From Angustibacter luteus (GTDB lineage Bacteria > Actinomycetota > Actinomycetes > Actinomycetales > Angustibacteraceae): a DNA stretch of 64,000 nucleotides. Every line of letters starts with the position of its first letter. The first letter of the stretch is position 1. The position numbers and the translations under genes are program-made. A model generated the notes under the pieces. It was not told the origin of the DNA. It saw only the letters and a program-made list of their open reading frames with translations, and ran no database searches. This document shows positions 35,296-44,750 of the stretch, piece by piece. The stretch spans positions 1,231,953 through 1,295,952 of the forward strand of contig NZ_BAABFP010000002.1 of assembly GCF_039541115.1 (NCBI RefSeq), in the 5' to 3' direction.

Positions 35296-36657
35296 CTAGA
35301 GGGTGGCGGCGAGCTTCTTGCAGGCGATGGCGACCGGGTCCCAGGTGGGTGAGAACGGCGGGCAGTAGGCGAGGTCGGCCTCGGCGACGTCCGCCGCCGT
35401 GAGCCCGGACCACAGCGCCATCGCGAGGACGTCGATCCGCTTGCCCGCGCCGCGTCCGCCGACGATCTGGCCACCGAGCAGCCGTCCGGTACCCCGCTCG
35501 CCGACGACGCGCACCGTGATCGGGTCGGCCTCGGGCATGTAGCCCGCCGCGGTGGTGGACTCGACGCTCACCTCGTCGACGTCCCAGCCGCGCTCGCGGG
35601 CCCACGACGCCAGGACGCCGGTCCGCGCCACCTCGGCCGCGCCGGCGCGGGTGATCGCGGTGCCGACCGAGCCGGCGAAGCGGGCCGAGCCGCCACCGAT
35701 GTTGGTACCGGCCACCTTCCCGGCCTTGTTCGCGTGGGTGCCCAGCGGCGTGTACCAGTGCTGCTCGAGCACCCGGTCCCAGACCTCGCAGCAGTCCCCG
35801 GCCGCCCACACGCCGTCGGCCACGCGCTGCGTGTCGTCCGGCACCAGCCCGTCGTGCTCGCCGAGGGGCAGCCCGGCCGCTCGGGCCAGGGCCACCCGCG
35901 GCCGGACGCCGATCGCGAGCGCCACCGCGTCCGCCTGGTGCTCCACGCCGCTCACGCAGGCCGCGCTGATCCCGCCGTCGCGCTGCTCGAGGCCGGACAC
36001 CTCGACCCCGGTGACCACCTCGACGCCGAGGTCCTCGAGCCCGCGGCGCACCAGGGCGCCCATCGCCGGGTCGAGCGAGTGCGCCATCGGCTCGTCGCTG
36101 CGGGTGACGAGGAGCGTGCGCACTCCGCGTTTGGCGAAGGACTCGGCGGCCTCGACGCCGATGAACCCGCCGCCGACCACGAGCACCCGCTCCGGTGCCT
36201 TGCCGTCGGTCGCGGCCAGCAGCCGGCGCCAGGCGGTGCCGTCGTCCAGCGTCTTCAGCTGCATCACCGCGGGGACGCCGCGGGCCCAGTCCGGCACGAT
36301 CGGCTCGGCGCCGGTACCGATCATCAGCTCGTCGAAGCCGACCCGCTCGCTGCCGGCGTCGGTGCGCACGACGACGGCCCGCGCGTCCAGGTCGAGCTCG
36401 GTCACCGTCGAGCCGAGCCGCAGGTCGATGCCGTTGGCCCGGTGCTGGTCCGCCGTGCGCGCGACGAGCGCGTCGGCGCTCTCGACGTCCCCGGCGACCC
36501 AGTAGGGGATCCCGCACTGGCTGTACGACACGTGGTCGGTGGACTCGAGGGCGATCACCTCGAGCTCCTGCCCGCGCTTGGCCGCCACCCGCAGGGCCTG
36601 GCTCGCCGCACTCATGCCGGCGGCGTCGGCCCCGATCACGACCAGTCGTCTCGTCAT
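35296..36657 (-). CDS. CoA-disulfide-reductase-like FAD/NAD(P) oxidoreductase
   Basis: 453-residue pyridine-nucleotide-disulfide-family enzyme with FAD motif [16 protein letters not shown] at residue 6, NAD(P) motif [19 protein letters not shown] near 160, [11 protein letters not shown] near 280 and a C-terminal dimerisation domain. A single redox cysteine sits in [11 protein letters not shown] (Cys48), as in CoA-disulfide reductases and NADH oxidases rather than CxxxxC disulfide enzymes. ATG 36657 has TAGCGT seven bases upstream, a leaderless pattern. The redox partner (CoA, another thiol, or oxygen) is not determined. Confidence 0.85.
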   Translation of the reverse strand: MTRRLVVIGADAAGMSAASQALRVAAKRGQELEVIALESTDHVSYSQCGIPYWVAGDVESADALVARTADQHRANGIDLRLGSTVTELDLDARAVVVRTDAGSERVGFDELMIGTGAEPIVPDWARGVPAVMQLKTLDDGTAWRRLLAATDGKAPERVLVVGGGFIGVEAAESFAKRGVRTLLVTRSDEPMAHSLDPAMGALVRRGLEDLGVEVVTGVEVSGLEQRDGGISAACVSGVEHQADAVALAIGVRPRVALARAAGLPLGEHDGLVPDDTQRVADGVWAAGDCCEVWDRVLEQHWYTPLGTHANKAGKVAGTNIGGGSARFAGSVGTAITRAGAAEVARTGVLASWARERGWDVDEVSVESTTAAGYMPEADPITVRVVGERGTGRLLGGQIVGGRGAGKRIDVLAMALWSGLTAADVAEADLAYCPPFSPTWDPVAIACKKLAATL

Positions 36658-36696
36658 GCCCGCGACGCTATCCGGCGGTGCTGTCACCATGGGCCC

Positions 36697-37503
36697 ATGA
36701 CGAGCCCGAAGCCGGTCGAGTGCTGGCTCACCGACATGGACGGCGTGCTGGTGCACGAGGAGCACGTGATCCCCGGTGCGCCCGAGTTCATCGCGGCGCT
36801 GCAGACGTCCGGGCGGCGCTTCCTGGTGCTGACCAACAACTCGATCTACACCCCGCGCGACCTCAAGGCGCGGCTGCTGCGGAGCGGGATCGACCTGCCC
36901 GAGGAGTCGATCTGGACGTCGGCGCTGGCGACCGCGCAGTTCCTGGACGGCCAGCGGCCGGGCGGCAGCGCGTACGTGATCGGCGAGGCCGGGCTGACCA
37001 CGGCGCTGCACGACGTCGGTTACACGCTGACCGAGCGCGACCCGGACTACGTGGTGCTCGGCGAGACGCGCACCTACTCGTTCGAGGGCATCACCCGGGC
37101 GATCCGGCTGATCGAGGCGGGGGCGCGGTTCATCGCCACCAACCCGGACGCCAGCGGGCCGTCCACCGAGGGCTCGCTGCCGGCCACCGGCTCGGTCGCC
37201 GCGCTGATCACCCGGGCGACCGGCGTCGAGCCGTACTACGTCGGCAAGCCGAACCCGCTGATGATGCGCAGCGCGCTGAACCGGATCGACGCGCACTCGG
37301 AGTCGACGGTGATGATCGGCGACCGGATGGACACCGACGTGATCAGCGGGCTCGAGGCCGGGCTGCGGACGATCCTGGTGCTGACCGGGTCGACGAAGGC
37401 CGAGGCGGTGGACCGTTTCCCGTACCGCCCGACGCGCGTCGTCGACTCGATAGCGGACGTCGTCCCGCTGGTGGGGCAGTTCCAGCCCGTGGACCAGGGC
37501 TGA
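36697..37503 (+). CDS. HAD-IIA phosphatase (NagD-like)
   Basis: 268-residue cytoplasmic phosphatase. HAD motif I is [14 protein letters not shown] near residue 12, motif [16 protein letters not shown], a C2-type cap spans the middle, motif III contains YVGKPNP, and motif IV is [17 protein letters not shown]. NagD-like enzymes hydrolyse nucleotide or sugar phosphates, or act in metabolite repair. The gene is divergent from the FAD oxidoreductase (39-bp gap) and ends one base before the stop of a convergent membrane-protein gene. Confidence 0.88.
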   Translation: MTSPKPVECWLTDMDGVLVHEEHVIPGAPEFIAALQTSGRRFLVLTNNSIYTPRDLKARLLRSGIDLPEESIWTSALATAQFLDGQRPGGSAYVIGEAGLTTALHDVGYTLTERDPDYVVLGETRTYSFEGITRAIRLIEAGARFIATNPDASGPSTEGSLPATGSVAALITRATGVEPYYVGKPNPLMMRSALNRIDAHSESTVMIGDRMDTDVISGLEAGLRTILVLTGSTKAEAVDRFPYRPTRVVDSIADVVPLVGQFQPVDQG

Positions 37504-37504
37504 G

Positions 37505-37888
37505 TCAGGCCCGTCGCGCAGCCGACCGGACGACCGGGACGACGGCGCCGACCCCGGCGCAGAGCAGGGTGCTGGGCACGTCCCAGAACAGGAACGACGT
37601 CAGCCACTCCTCGTCGGCGCCGTACTGCAGGCGGTCGACCAGTTCAAGCGTGCCGTTCGCAAGCACCGCCACACCGAACCCGATGATCGCCCCCCGCAGC
37701 ACACGCTGGGCGAGGCCGTCGTCCGGGTCGTTGGGGACCTGCCAGCCGATCGCGAGCGCGAGCGCCGCGAGCCCGACTGCCACCCCACCGACTGCAGCCA
37801 GTCCGGTGGCCCACCCGAAGGCGAGCACGGCCAGCAGAGCCAGGCCCACACCGACCACCAGCGCGAGCCGGGCGCCGGTCTGCGTCAT
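37505..37888 (-). CDS. small four-helix membrane protein, unknown
   Basis: 127-residue hydrophobic protein with about four helices (9-29, 31-50, 66-84, 98-118) and an acidic loop NPDDPDDGLAQ-like between helices 2 and 3 (PNDPDDGLAQR). No known domain recognised. ATG 37888 has TAGTTT six bases upstream, consistent with leaderless expression. It lies alone between convergent and co-directional neighbours and gives no functional clue. Confidence 0.65.
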   Translation of the reverse strand: MTQTGARLALVVGVGLALLAVLAFGWATGLAAVGGVAVGLAALALAIGWQVPNDPDDGLAQRVLRGAIIGFGVAVLANGTLELVDRLQYGADEEWLTSFLFWDVPSTLLCAGVGAVVPVVRSAARRA

Positions 37889-37917
37889 GGCGCGAAACTA
37901 GAGCCGCGCGGCCCCGC

Positions 37918-38532
37918 TCACAAGGCCCGGGCGACGACCTCGAAGACGTGCCAGTGCTTGGGTCCGACGTCGCTGGCGCCGTCCCGCTCGTCCTCGGTCA
38001 GCTCGACGACGTCCAGCCCGGTGAGCCGGGACTCGACCGCCGCGCGGGTGTGGAAGGTCATCTCCGGGTGCTCGGCCGCCCACGAGTCGCGGTCGCCGAA
38101 CAGCACCACCGCGAGCACCCCACCCGGCTGCACCGCGGCCCGCACCCGCTCCCACACGTCGTCGAACCGCTCCGGCGCGACGAACGGCAGGCTGAAGAAC
38201 GCCACCACCAGGTCGGCGTCCGGCAGGTCCACGTCCGCGACGTCCGCGACGACGAGGTCGAGGCGGTCGGTGTAGTCGCCGGCATTCAACCGCACGTAGG
38301 GCTCGCAGGCCGGGGAGGCGTCCACGGCCGTGACCGACCAGCCGTGCCGCAGCAGCCAGCCGGTGTCCGCGCCGTCCCCGCAGCCCAGGTCGACCGCCTC
38401 GCCCGGGCCGCGACCACCCTGCTCGTACGTCGCGTGCGCCCGCAGCAGCAGCTCGCGCGGCGGGCGGTCGGCCCGGCGTGCGTAGTACCCGGACCAATCC
38501 GGCTCGGTCGCGCCCGCCTGCGTCGTCACCAT
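37918..38532 (-). CDS. class I SAM-dependent methyltransferase
   Basis: 204-residue methyltransferase. SAM-binding motif I is AVDLGCGDGADTGWLL near residue 37, followed by VTAVDASPACEPYVR (motif II acidic) and LVVADVADVDLPDADLVVAFFSLPFV (motif III region). A WSGYYARRADRPPREL opening is common in small TehB/tellurite-resistance-like methyltransferases. ATG 38532 has TACGGT six bases upstream (leaderless pattern), so the frame extending to 38562 is not used. Substrate unknown. Confidence 0.8.
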   Translation of the reverse strand: MVTTQAGATEPDWSGYYARRADRPPRELLLRAHATYEQGGRGPGEAVDLGCGDGADTGWLLRHGWSVTAVDASPACEPYVRLNAGDYTDRLDLVVADVADVDLPDADLVVAFFSLPFVAPERFDDVWERVRAAVQPGGVLAVVLFGDRDSWAAEHPEMTFHTRAAVESRLTGLDVVELTEDERDGASDVGPKHWHVFEVVARAL

Positions 38533-38628
38533 CGGCCGACCGTACGCCGGATCGGCACCCATCCGGGCGCCCCGGCGCGCCGAAGTGGTTGGATGCGTCG
38601 GACAGGTGTTCCGGGCGAGGAGGGGTCA

Positions 38629-40965
38629 GTGCGACTGCAGGACCAGCTCGACGGCCGGCGGATCCTGGTCACCGGCGTGACGGGCTTCGTCGGCGAGGCG
38701 CTGCTCCAGCGCATGCTGACCGAGCTGCCCGGCACCCAGCCCGTGGTCCTCGTCCGACCGAAGTCGGGCCAACCGGGACGCGACCGCATCGCCGGCCTGC
38801 TCGCCAAGCCGACCTTCCAGACCGCCGCCGAGCGCGCGGGCGGCGTCGACGCCCTGCTCGACCGCGTCGAGGTCATCGAGGGTGACCTGCGCAACCTGCC
38901 CGTCCTGCCCACGGACCTCGACGTCGTCATCCACTGCGCGGGCGACGTCTCGTTCGACCCGCCGATCCAGGAGGCGTTCACCACCAACGTGGTCGGCACG
39001 CACTCGCTGCTGCAGCGGGTGCTGGAGGCCAGCGCGGACCACCCGGTGCACTACGTGCACGTCTCGACCGCCTACGTCGGTGGACGTCGCCGCGGCGCCA
39101 TCCCCGAGCGCTCGGTGGCGCACGAGGTCGACTGGCGTGCGGAGCGGGACGCCGGCCTGCGGCTCGCCCAGCAGATCGAGGACGACTCGCGGCGCGGCGA
39201 CGTGCTGAAGCGGCTGAGCACCGAGGCCGAGAAGGAGCACGGTCGCGCCGGCCCCATCACCGCCGCGCAGGACGCCGAGCGGCGCCGCCGCGAGTGGGTC
39301 AAGAAGGAGCAGCTCAAGGCTGGTGGCGAGCGCGCCCGCAGCCTCGGCTGGACGGACGTCTACACCTTCACCAAGGCGATGGGTGAGCGGGTCGTCGAGG
39401 AGCTCACCAGCGGGACGTCGGTCGACGCGCCCGGTGCGCCCGCGATCCCGGTGAGCATCGTGCGGCCATCCATCATCGAGTCCGCGCTGGTCTGGCCGCA
39501 CCCCGGCTGGATCGAGGGCTTCAAGATGGCCGAGCCCATCATCCTGGCGTACGGCCGCGGCGAGCTGCCGGACATGCCCGCCGCACCGGACTCGATCGTC
39601 GACATCGTGCCGGTCGACCACGTCGTCAACGCGCTGCTGGCGGTGTGCGCGACGAGCCCCGAGCCGGGCAGGCCCGACTACTTCCACGTCTCGTCGGGCG
39701 CGCGCAACCCGTTGACCTTCCGGCTGCTCTACGAGCTGGTCCGCGAGTACTTCGAGCACCACCCGTTCGACCTCGGCGAGCGCGGCGCGGTGCCGCTGGC
39801 GACGTGGCACTTCCCCGGCTCGCACCAGGCCGAACGACTGCTCACCCAGGGCGAGGCCGTGCACCGGCTGGCCGACCGCGCGCTCGGCCTGCTGCCGCGC
39901 AGCGACCGGGCTCGCGAGTTCTCCCGCGACCTGGACCGCACCCGGCGCCGGCTGGAGTTCCTGCGCCGCTACCTGGACCTGTACCGCTCGTACACCCAGG
40001 TCGAGCTGCAGTTCATGGACGACCACACCCTGGCGCTGCACCGTGCGCTCGACCCGGCGGACCTCGAGCTGTTCGGCTTCGACACCGCGGTCGTGGACTG
40101 GACGCACTACATCCGCGACGTGCACTGCCCCAGCGTCACCGAGCCGATGCGCAAGTACGACGTCATCCGGCGCAAGCGCCAGGCGGCCGGCGACCCGGGG
40201 CGACGCAAGATCGACGGCGACGCGGGCGAGCCCGGCCAGAAGGTGCTGGCGGTCTTCGACATGGACGGCACCCTGTTGTCCAGCAACGTGATCGAGACGT
40301 ACCTGTGGCTGCGGCTGCCCGAGCTGGACGGCGCCGGGCGGGCCCGCGAGATCGGCCGGCTGCTGCGCCGCATGCCGTCGTACGTCGGGGCCGAGCGCCG
40401 CGACCGCGGCGGGTTCCTGCGCGCCGTCTACCGCCGCTACGCCGGCGCCGACCTGCACGAGCTGGACTCCCTCGTGGACGAGGTCATCGCACCGCACGTG
40501 CTGGAGCGGGTGTCGGGCGCGGCGATGCGCCGGGTGCGCGAGCACCGCGCGGCCGGCCACCACACGGTGCTGCTCACCGGAGCGATCCGGCCGCTCACCC
40601 GCCCGCTGGCGCCCCTGTTCGACCACGTCGTCGCCGCCGAGCTGGCCGTGGACGAGCGCGGCCGGGCCACCGGCTACCTCGCCTCGCCCCCGCTCGTCGG
40701 TGAGTCGCGGGCCGCCTGGCTGGTCCGGTACGCCGAGGTGAACGGCTACGACCTGTCGCGCTCGTTCGGCTACGCGGACAGCCACTCCGACCTGCCGCTG
40801 CTGCGCGCGGTCGGCCGTCCCACCGCGGTCTCGCCCGACGTCCCGCTGTACCGGGCCGCCCGGGCCGCGCGCTGGCCCGTCGAGACGTGGCGGACGCCGC
40901 CCGCGACCTCACGCGGCCGGGTGCCCGACGTCCGGCACGACACCACGGGGGTGAGCCTGCCGTGA
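38629..40965 (+). CDS. fatty acyl-CoA reductase-like SDR fused to HAD-IB phosphatase
   Basis: 778-residue two-domain protein. The N-terminal part is an extended SDR of the male-sterility/acyl-CoA reductase type: TGVTGFVG (about 15-22), HCAGDVSFD, and the catalytic YTFTK (Tyr245, Lys249), followed by a reductase-style C-terminal helical region (SSGARNPLTFRLLYELV). The second part (about 535-760) is a HAD-IB phosphatase: nucleophile FDMDGTLLSSN (Asp544/Asp546), LLTGAIRPL, and GYADSHSDLPLL (714 on). GTG 38629 follows GAGGAGGGG. It heads a four-gene coupled operon. I infer reduction of an acyl thioester plus release of a phosphate from a lipid intermediate; the exact chemistry is unproven. Confidence 0.82.
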   Translation: MRLQDQLDGRRILVTGVTGFVGEALLQRMLTELPGTQPVVLVRPKSGQPGRDRIAGLLAKPTFQTAAERAGGVDALLDRVEVIEGDLRNLPVLPTDLDVVIHCAGDVSFDPPIQEAFTTNVVGTHSLLQRVLEASADHPVHYVHVSTAYVGGRRRGAIPERSVAHEVDWRAERDAGLRLAQQIEDDSRRGDVLKRLSTEAEKEHGRAGPITAAQDAERRRREWVKKEQLKAGGERARSLGWTDVYTFTKAMGERVVEELTSGTSVDAPGAPAIPVSIVRPSIIESALVWPHPGWIEGFKMAEPIILAYGRGELPDMPAAPDSIVDIVPVDHVVNALLAVCATSPEPGRPDYFHVSSGARNPLTFRLLYELVREYFEHHPFDLGERGAVPLATWHFPGSHQAERLLTQGEAVHRLADRALGLLPRSDRAREFSRDLDRTRRRLEFLRRYLDLYRSYTQVELQFMDDHTLALHRALDPADLELFGFDTAVVDWTHYIRDVHCPSVTEPMRKYDVIRRKRQAAGDPGRRKIDGDAGEPGQKVLAVFDMDGTLLSSNVIETYLWLRLPELDGAGRAREIGRLLRRMPSYVGAERRDRGGFLRAVYRRYAGADLHELDSLVDEVIAPHVLERVSGAAMRRVREHRAAGHHTVLLTGAIRPLTRPLAPLFDHVVAAELAVDERGRATGYLASPPLVGESRAAWLVRYAEVNGYDLSRSFGYADSHSDLPLLRAVGRPTAVSPDVPLYRAARAARWPVETWRTPPATSRGRVPDVRHDTTGVSLP

Positions 40966-42170
40966 TGCTGGCGCTGGAGATGTTCCGCTCGATCCCGCGG
41001 TTCGCCGCCGCGAAGGTGAGCGGCGGGCGGATGCCCGGGCTGCTCGTGGGCCCGATGGCGCCGCTGCGCCTGGTCACCCGCGACGAGCCGGCCGTCCGCC
41101 GTCCGGGCTGGGCGCAGGTCAAGCCGTTGCTCTCCGGGATCTGCGGGTCGGACCTGGGCGCCATCACCGGGCAGACGTCCCTGTACTTCTCGGCGCTGGT
41201 CTCGATGCCGTTCGTGCCCGGCCACGAGGTGGTCGGCGAGCTGGCCGAGGACTGCGAGGACCTGCCCCGCGGCACCCGCGTGGTGGTCGACCCCGTGCTG
41301 GCCTGCGCCGCCCGCGGCGTCGACCCGTGCGAGCCGTGCCAGCAGGGCCGCACCAACCTGTGCAACCACGTGACCGTCGGACACATCTCGCCCGGGCTGC
41401 AGACCGGCTTCTGCCAGGACACCGGCGGCGGCTGGGGCGAGCGGCTGACGGTGCACCGCTCGCAGCTGCACGCGGTGCCGGACTCGCTGACCGACGAGCG
41501 CGCGGTGCTGGTCGAGCCGCTGGCCTGCGCCGTGCAGCTGGCCCGGCGGGCGCAGGTGCCGGCGGGTGGCTCGGTACTCGTCTCCGGAGCCGGCGCCGTC
41601 GGCCTGTTCGCGGTGCTGGCGCTGCGCGAGCTGACCGACGCGGGGCGGATCACCGTGATCGCCAAGCACGGACGGCAGGCCGACCTGGCCCGCCGGTTCG
41701 GCGCCAGCGACGTCGCCGCACCGGACGAGGCGATGCGCGCCGTGCGGCGGACCACCCGGGCGCTGCGCGTTGCGCCGCAAGGACTTCCGGCTCCCGCCGC
41801 CCGGCTCACCGGCGCCAGCGAGATGCTGCTCGGCGGCGTGGACGTCGCGGTCGACGCCGTCGGCTCGACGTCGTCGCTGGACACGGTGCTGCGCTCCACG
41901 AAGGCCGGCGGGCGGGCGGTGCTGTCCGGCATGCCGGCCGGCGCCGACCTGTCCCCCGCGTGGTTCCGCGAGCTCGAGGTGGCCGGCACGTACGCGTCGT
42001 CCGGCGACGCCTTCGACGTCGCGATGCGGCTGGCCGAGCAGGCGCCGATGGACGACGTGGTGGCCGGTCGCTACCCGCTGCACCGCTGGCGCGAGGCGCT
42101 GGACCACGCCCAGTCCGCGGGCCGGCTCGGTGCCGTCAAGGTCTGCTTCGACGTCCGGAGCCGCGCATGA
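40965..42170 (+). CDS. zinc-dependent alcohol dehydrogenase family protein
   Basis: 401-residue MDR enzyme. GroES-like N-terminal half with LSGICGSDLG (catalytic zinc Cys), MPFVPGHEVVGEL (His-Glu) and a structural zinc cluster CEPCQQGRTNLC; Rossmann half with VSGAGAVGLFAVLALREL, then DVAVDAVGSTSSLDTVLRSTKAGGRAVLSGM. About 35 extra N-terminal residues precede the usual start. Its ATG overlaps the reductase stop (TGATG). It may interconvert an alcohol and aldehyde made by the first gene, but the substrate is unknown. Confidence 0.85.
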   Translation: MLALEMFRSIPRFAAAKVSGGRMPGLLVGPMAPLRLVTRDEPAVRRPGWAQVKPLLSGICGSDLGAITGQTSLYFSALVSMPFVPGHEVVGELAEDCEDLPRGTRVVVDPVLACAARGVDPCEPCQQGRTNLCNHVTVGHISPGLQTGFCQDTGGGWGERLTVHRSQLHAVPDSLTDERAVLVEPLACAVQLARRAQVPAGGSVLVSGAGAVGLFAVLALRELTDAGRITVIAKHGRQADLARRFGASDVAAPDEAMRAVRRTTRALRVAPQGLPAPAARLTGASEMLLGGVDVAVDAVGSTSSLDTVLRSTKAGGRAVLSGMPAGADLSPAWFRELEVAGTYASSGDAFDVAMRLAEQAPMDDVVAGRYPLHRWREALDHAQSAGRLGAVKVCFDVRSRA

Positions 42171-42207
42171 GCACCGGACAGTTCCGTTCCCAGGCAAGGA
42201 GAAGCTC

Positions 42208-43788
42208 GTGACCCGCCCCGGTTTCGTCCTGGAGGTCGACGACCGCACCCCGCCGCTCGTCGTCCACGAGGGGGAGGGCTTCCGGCTGGAGACCTTCCCG
42301 CGCGGCACCCGCGTCGTCTACCCGCCGGAGGCGATGCCGGGCATCCGGGACGTCGACGGCGCGATCCGCCGCGCGCTGCTCGAGCCGGTCGGCAGCGACC
42401 CGCTGCCCGCGCTGCTGTTCTCCGGCATGCGCCTGACCATCGCCTTCGACGACATCTCGCTGCCTTTGCCGCCCATGGTGAAGCCGGACATCCGCCAGCG
42501 GATCATCGAGCAGGTCCTCACGATGGCCGCCGCCTCCGGCGTGGACGACGTCGAGATCGTGTCCGCCAACGCGTTGCACCGCCGGCTCACACCGGCCGAG
42601 CTCAAGGACATCGTGGGCGAGCGGGTCTTCCGCTCGTTCTTCCCGCAGGGCGCGCTCTACAACCACGACGCCGAGGACAAGGCGAACCTGCTGCACGTCG
42701 GGCAGACCGACCGCGGTGAGGACGTCGAGATCAACCGGCGGGCGGCCGAGTCCGACCTGCTGATCTACGTCAACGTCAACCTGGTGGCGATGGACGGCGG
42801 CCACAAGTCCGTGCCGATCGGGCTCGCGTCGTACAAGTCGCTGCGGCACCACCACAACAGCCACACGATGGTGCACTCGCGCTCGTTCATGGACCACACC
42901 AAGTCGGCCATGCACCACAGCGCCTGGCGGATGGGCCGGATGCTGGCCGACCACCTGAAGATCTTCACCATCGAGACGACGCTCAACAACGACGTCTTCC
43001 CCACCAACTACAAGTTCCTGATGAAGCGCGAGTGGGAGTGGGGCGTCAAGGACCAGGCGTCCATGCTGGCCGCCCGCCGCGGGCTGGCGGTGGCCCCGAA
43101 GGGCCTGCGGCACAACATCTTCCAGGGCATGCGCGCGCCGTACGGGCTGACCGGGGTGAATGCCGGCGAGACCGAGGCCGTGCACGAGCTGACCGTCGCG
43201 AAGGTGCACGAGCAGCAGATGGTCGAGGTGCAGGGGCAGAGCGACGTGCTGGTGCTCGGCGTGCCGTACCTCGGCCCGTACAACGTGAACTCCGTGATGA
43301 ACCCGATCCTCGCGACCTGCATGGGGCTCGGCTACTACTTCAACAGCTACCGGGGCCAGCCCGTCGTCCGCAAGGGCGGCGCGGTGATCCTCTACCACCC
43401 GGTCGAAGAGGACTTCAACCAGCTGCACCACCCGTCGTACGTGGACTTCTACGAGGAGGTCCTCACGACGTCCACCGAGCCGTCGGTGATCGAGGCGAAG
43501 TTCGAGGAGCAGTACGCGACCGACCCCTGGTACATCCACCTGTACCGGACGTCGCACGCCTACCACGGCGTCCACCCGTTCTACATGTGGTACTGGGCGG
43601 CGCACGCCATGGACCACGTGGGCGACGTGATCTGGGTCGGCGCGAACCGGCGAGCGGTGGAGCGCATGGGGTTCCGGGCGGCGTCCTCGCTGCAGGACGC
43701 GCTCGAGATGGCGTCCGGCACCGTCGGTCGCTCGCCGTCCATCACCTACCTGCGCAACCCACCGCACCTGATCGCGGACGTGCGATGA
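42208..43788 (+). CDS. LarA-like (lactate racemase domain) protein
   Basis: 526-residue protein, about 100 longer than nickel lactate racemase. The N-terminal half follows LarA: LTIAFDDISLPLP (near 72), VEIVSANALHRRLTPAE (His124), YNHDAED (His153) and MDGGHKSVPIG with Lys200 where LarA carries the lysine that binds the nickel-pincer cofactor; a His-rich HHHNSHTMVH follows (214-223). The C-terminal half is long and aromatic-rich (FYMWYWAAHAMDHVGDVIWVGANRRAVERMGF) and less like LarA. GTG 42208 follows AAGGAG. No larB/larC/larE maturation gene lies in the window. Probably a NPN-type racemase, epimerase or dehydrogenase-like enzyme on a lipid-linked substrate. Confidence 0.78.
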   Translation: MTRPGFVLEVDDRTPPLVVHEGEGFRLETFPRGTRVVYPPEAMPGIRDVDGAIRRALLEPVGSDPLPALLFSGMRLTIAFDDISLPLPPMVKPDIRQRIIEQVLTMAAASGVDDVEIVSANALHRRLTPAELKDIVGERVFRSFFPQGALYNHDAEDKANLLHVGQTDRGEDVEINRRAAESDLLIYVNVNLVAMDGGHKSVPIGLASYKSLRHHHNSHTMVHSRSFMDHTKSAMHHSAWRMGRMLADHLKIFTIETTLNNDVFPTNYKFLMKREWEWGVKDQASMLAARRGLAVAPKGLRHNIFQGMRAPYGLTGVNAGETEAVHELTVAKVHEQQMVEVQGQSDVLVLGVPYLGPYNVNSVMNPILATCMGLGYYFNSYRGQPVVRKGGAVILYHPVEEDFNQLHHPSYVDFYEEVLTTSTEPSVIEAKFEEQYATDPWYIHLYRTSHAYHGVHPFYMWYWAAHAMDHVGDVIWVGANRRAVERMGFRAASSLQDALEMASGTVGRSPSITYLRNPPHLIADVR

Positions 43789-44744
43789 CCGGCCCCGTCG
43801 TGCACGTGACCCGGCACGTGCTGTCCGGGCAGCTGCTGCGCGGCGCCCGGCAGGACATCAAGATGGTGTCGAAGGGCTGGCGCTGGGGTCGTCGCTCCAT
43901 GGTGCCGCGCTCGGCGGAGCCGTTCGTGCCGCCGAAGCAGAGCGAGCCCTTCCCGACGTCCTGGGCGCGTGGGCCGGCCGCCATCGCGGTCCGCGACGGG
44001 ATCCAGCGCTTCGGCCTGGGACCGTTGCTGCGCCACGAGATCAAGCCGACCGTGCACGGGCTGGACGTGCTCGACCGGGTCGGCGGTCCGGTCATCTTCG
44101 TGGCCAACCACACCTCGCACCTGGACACCCCGCTGATCCTCTGCTCGCTGCCGGACCGCTGGCGGCGGCGCACCGCCGTCGCCGCAGCCGCCGACTACTT
44201 CTTCGACACCTGGTGGCGGGCGACGAGCTCGGCGATGGTGTTCAACACCTTCCCGATCGAGCGGCGCTCGGGATCGCTGTCGTCGACGCCGGGCGACCTG
44301 CTGGAGGACGGCTGGTCCATCGTCGTGTTCCCCGAGGGCACCCGCTCCCCCGACGGTTGGACCCGGCAGTTCCGGCACGGTGCGGCCTTCCTCTCGGTGC
44401 AGCACGACGTCCCGGTGGTCCCGATCGCGATCCGCGGCTCGTTCGCCGCGATGCCCCGTGGTCGTGGCTGGCCGGTCCCCGGCCGCCCGCCGGTCACGAT
44501 GCGGTTCGGCGACCCGATCAAGGCCCGCGAGGGCGAGGGCGCGCGCGAGCTCGGCGCGCGGCTCGAGGGCGCCGTCGCGCAGCTCATGGACGAGGACGAG
44601 ACCTCCTGGTGGGACGCGACCCGGCGGGCCGCCCAGGGGGTCACGCCGACGACGTCCGGCCCGGACGTCGCCCGCTGGCGCCGGGTGTGGACGCAGACCG
44701 CGTCGCCCGACGTCCGGTCGCACCGCCGCGTCTGGTCCCGCTGA
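43785..44744 (+). CDS. 1-acyl-glycerol-3-phosphate acyltransferase (PlsC-like)
   Basis: 319-residue membrane-associated acyltransferase. The acceptor/catalytic motif NHTSHLD (His109-x4-Asp114), the VFNTFPIERRSG block and the FPEGTRSPDG motif (from about 182) followed by VPVVPIAIRGSF are all in the PlsC order. About 75 N-terminal residues precede the fold. The start overlaps the LarA-like stop as ATGA. In mycobacteria a PlsC domain is known fused to a HAD-IB domain; here the two are separate genes of one operon, which supports a glycerolipid or wax-like product. Family B repeat follows the stop. Confidence 0.87.
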   Translation: MTGPVVHVTRHVLSGQLLRGARQDIKMVSKGWRWGRRSMVPRSAEPFVPPKQSEPFPTSWARGPAAIAVRDGIQRFGLGPLLRHEIKPTVHGLDVLDRVGGPVIFVANHTSHLDTPLILCSLPDRWRRRTAVAAAADYFFDTWWRATSSAMVFNTFPIERRSGSLSSTPGDLLEDGWSIVVFPEGTRSPDGWTRQFRHGAAFLSVQHDVPVVPIAIRGSFAAMPRGRGWPVPGRPPVTMRFGDPIKAREGEGARELGARLEGAVAQLMDEDETSWWDATRRAAQGVTPTTSGPDVARWRRVWTQTASPDVRSHRRVWSR

Positions 44745-44750
44745 CCCCCC

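Noticed and set aside
37948..38628. In-frame extension of the acyl-CoA reductase gene upstream to 37948
   Set aside because: It is antisense to the methyltransferase gene and lacks the reductase start context; GTG 38629 has a strong ribosome site and precedes the Rossmann motif.
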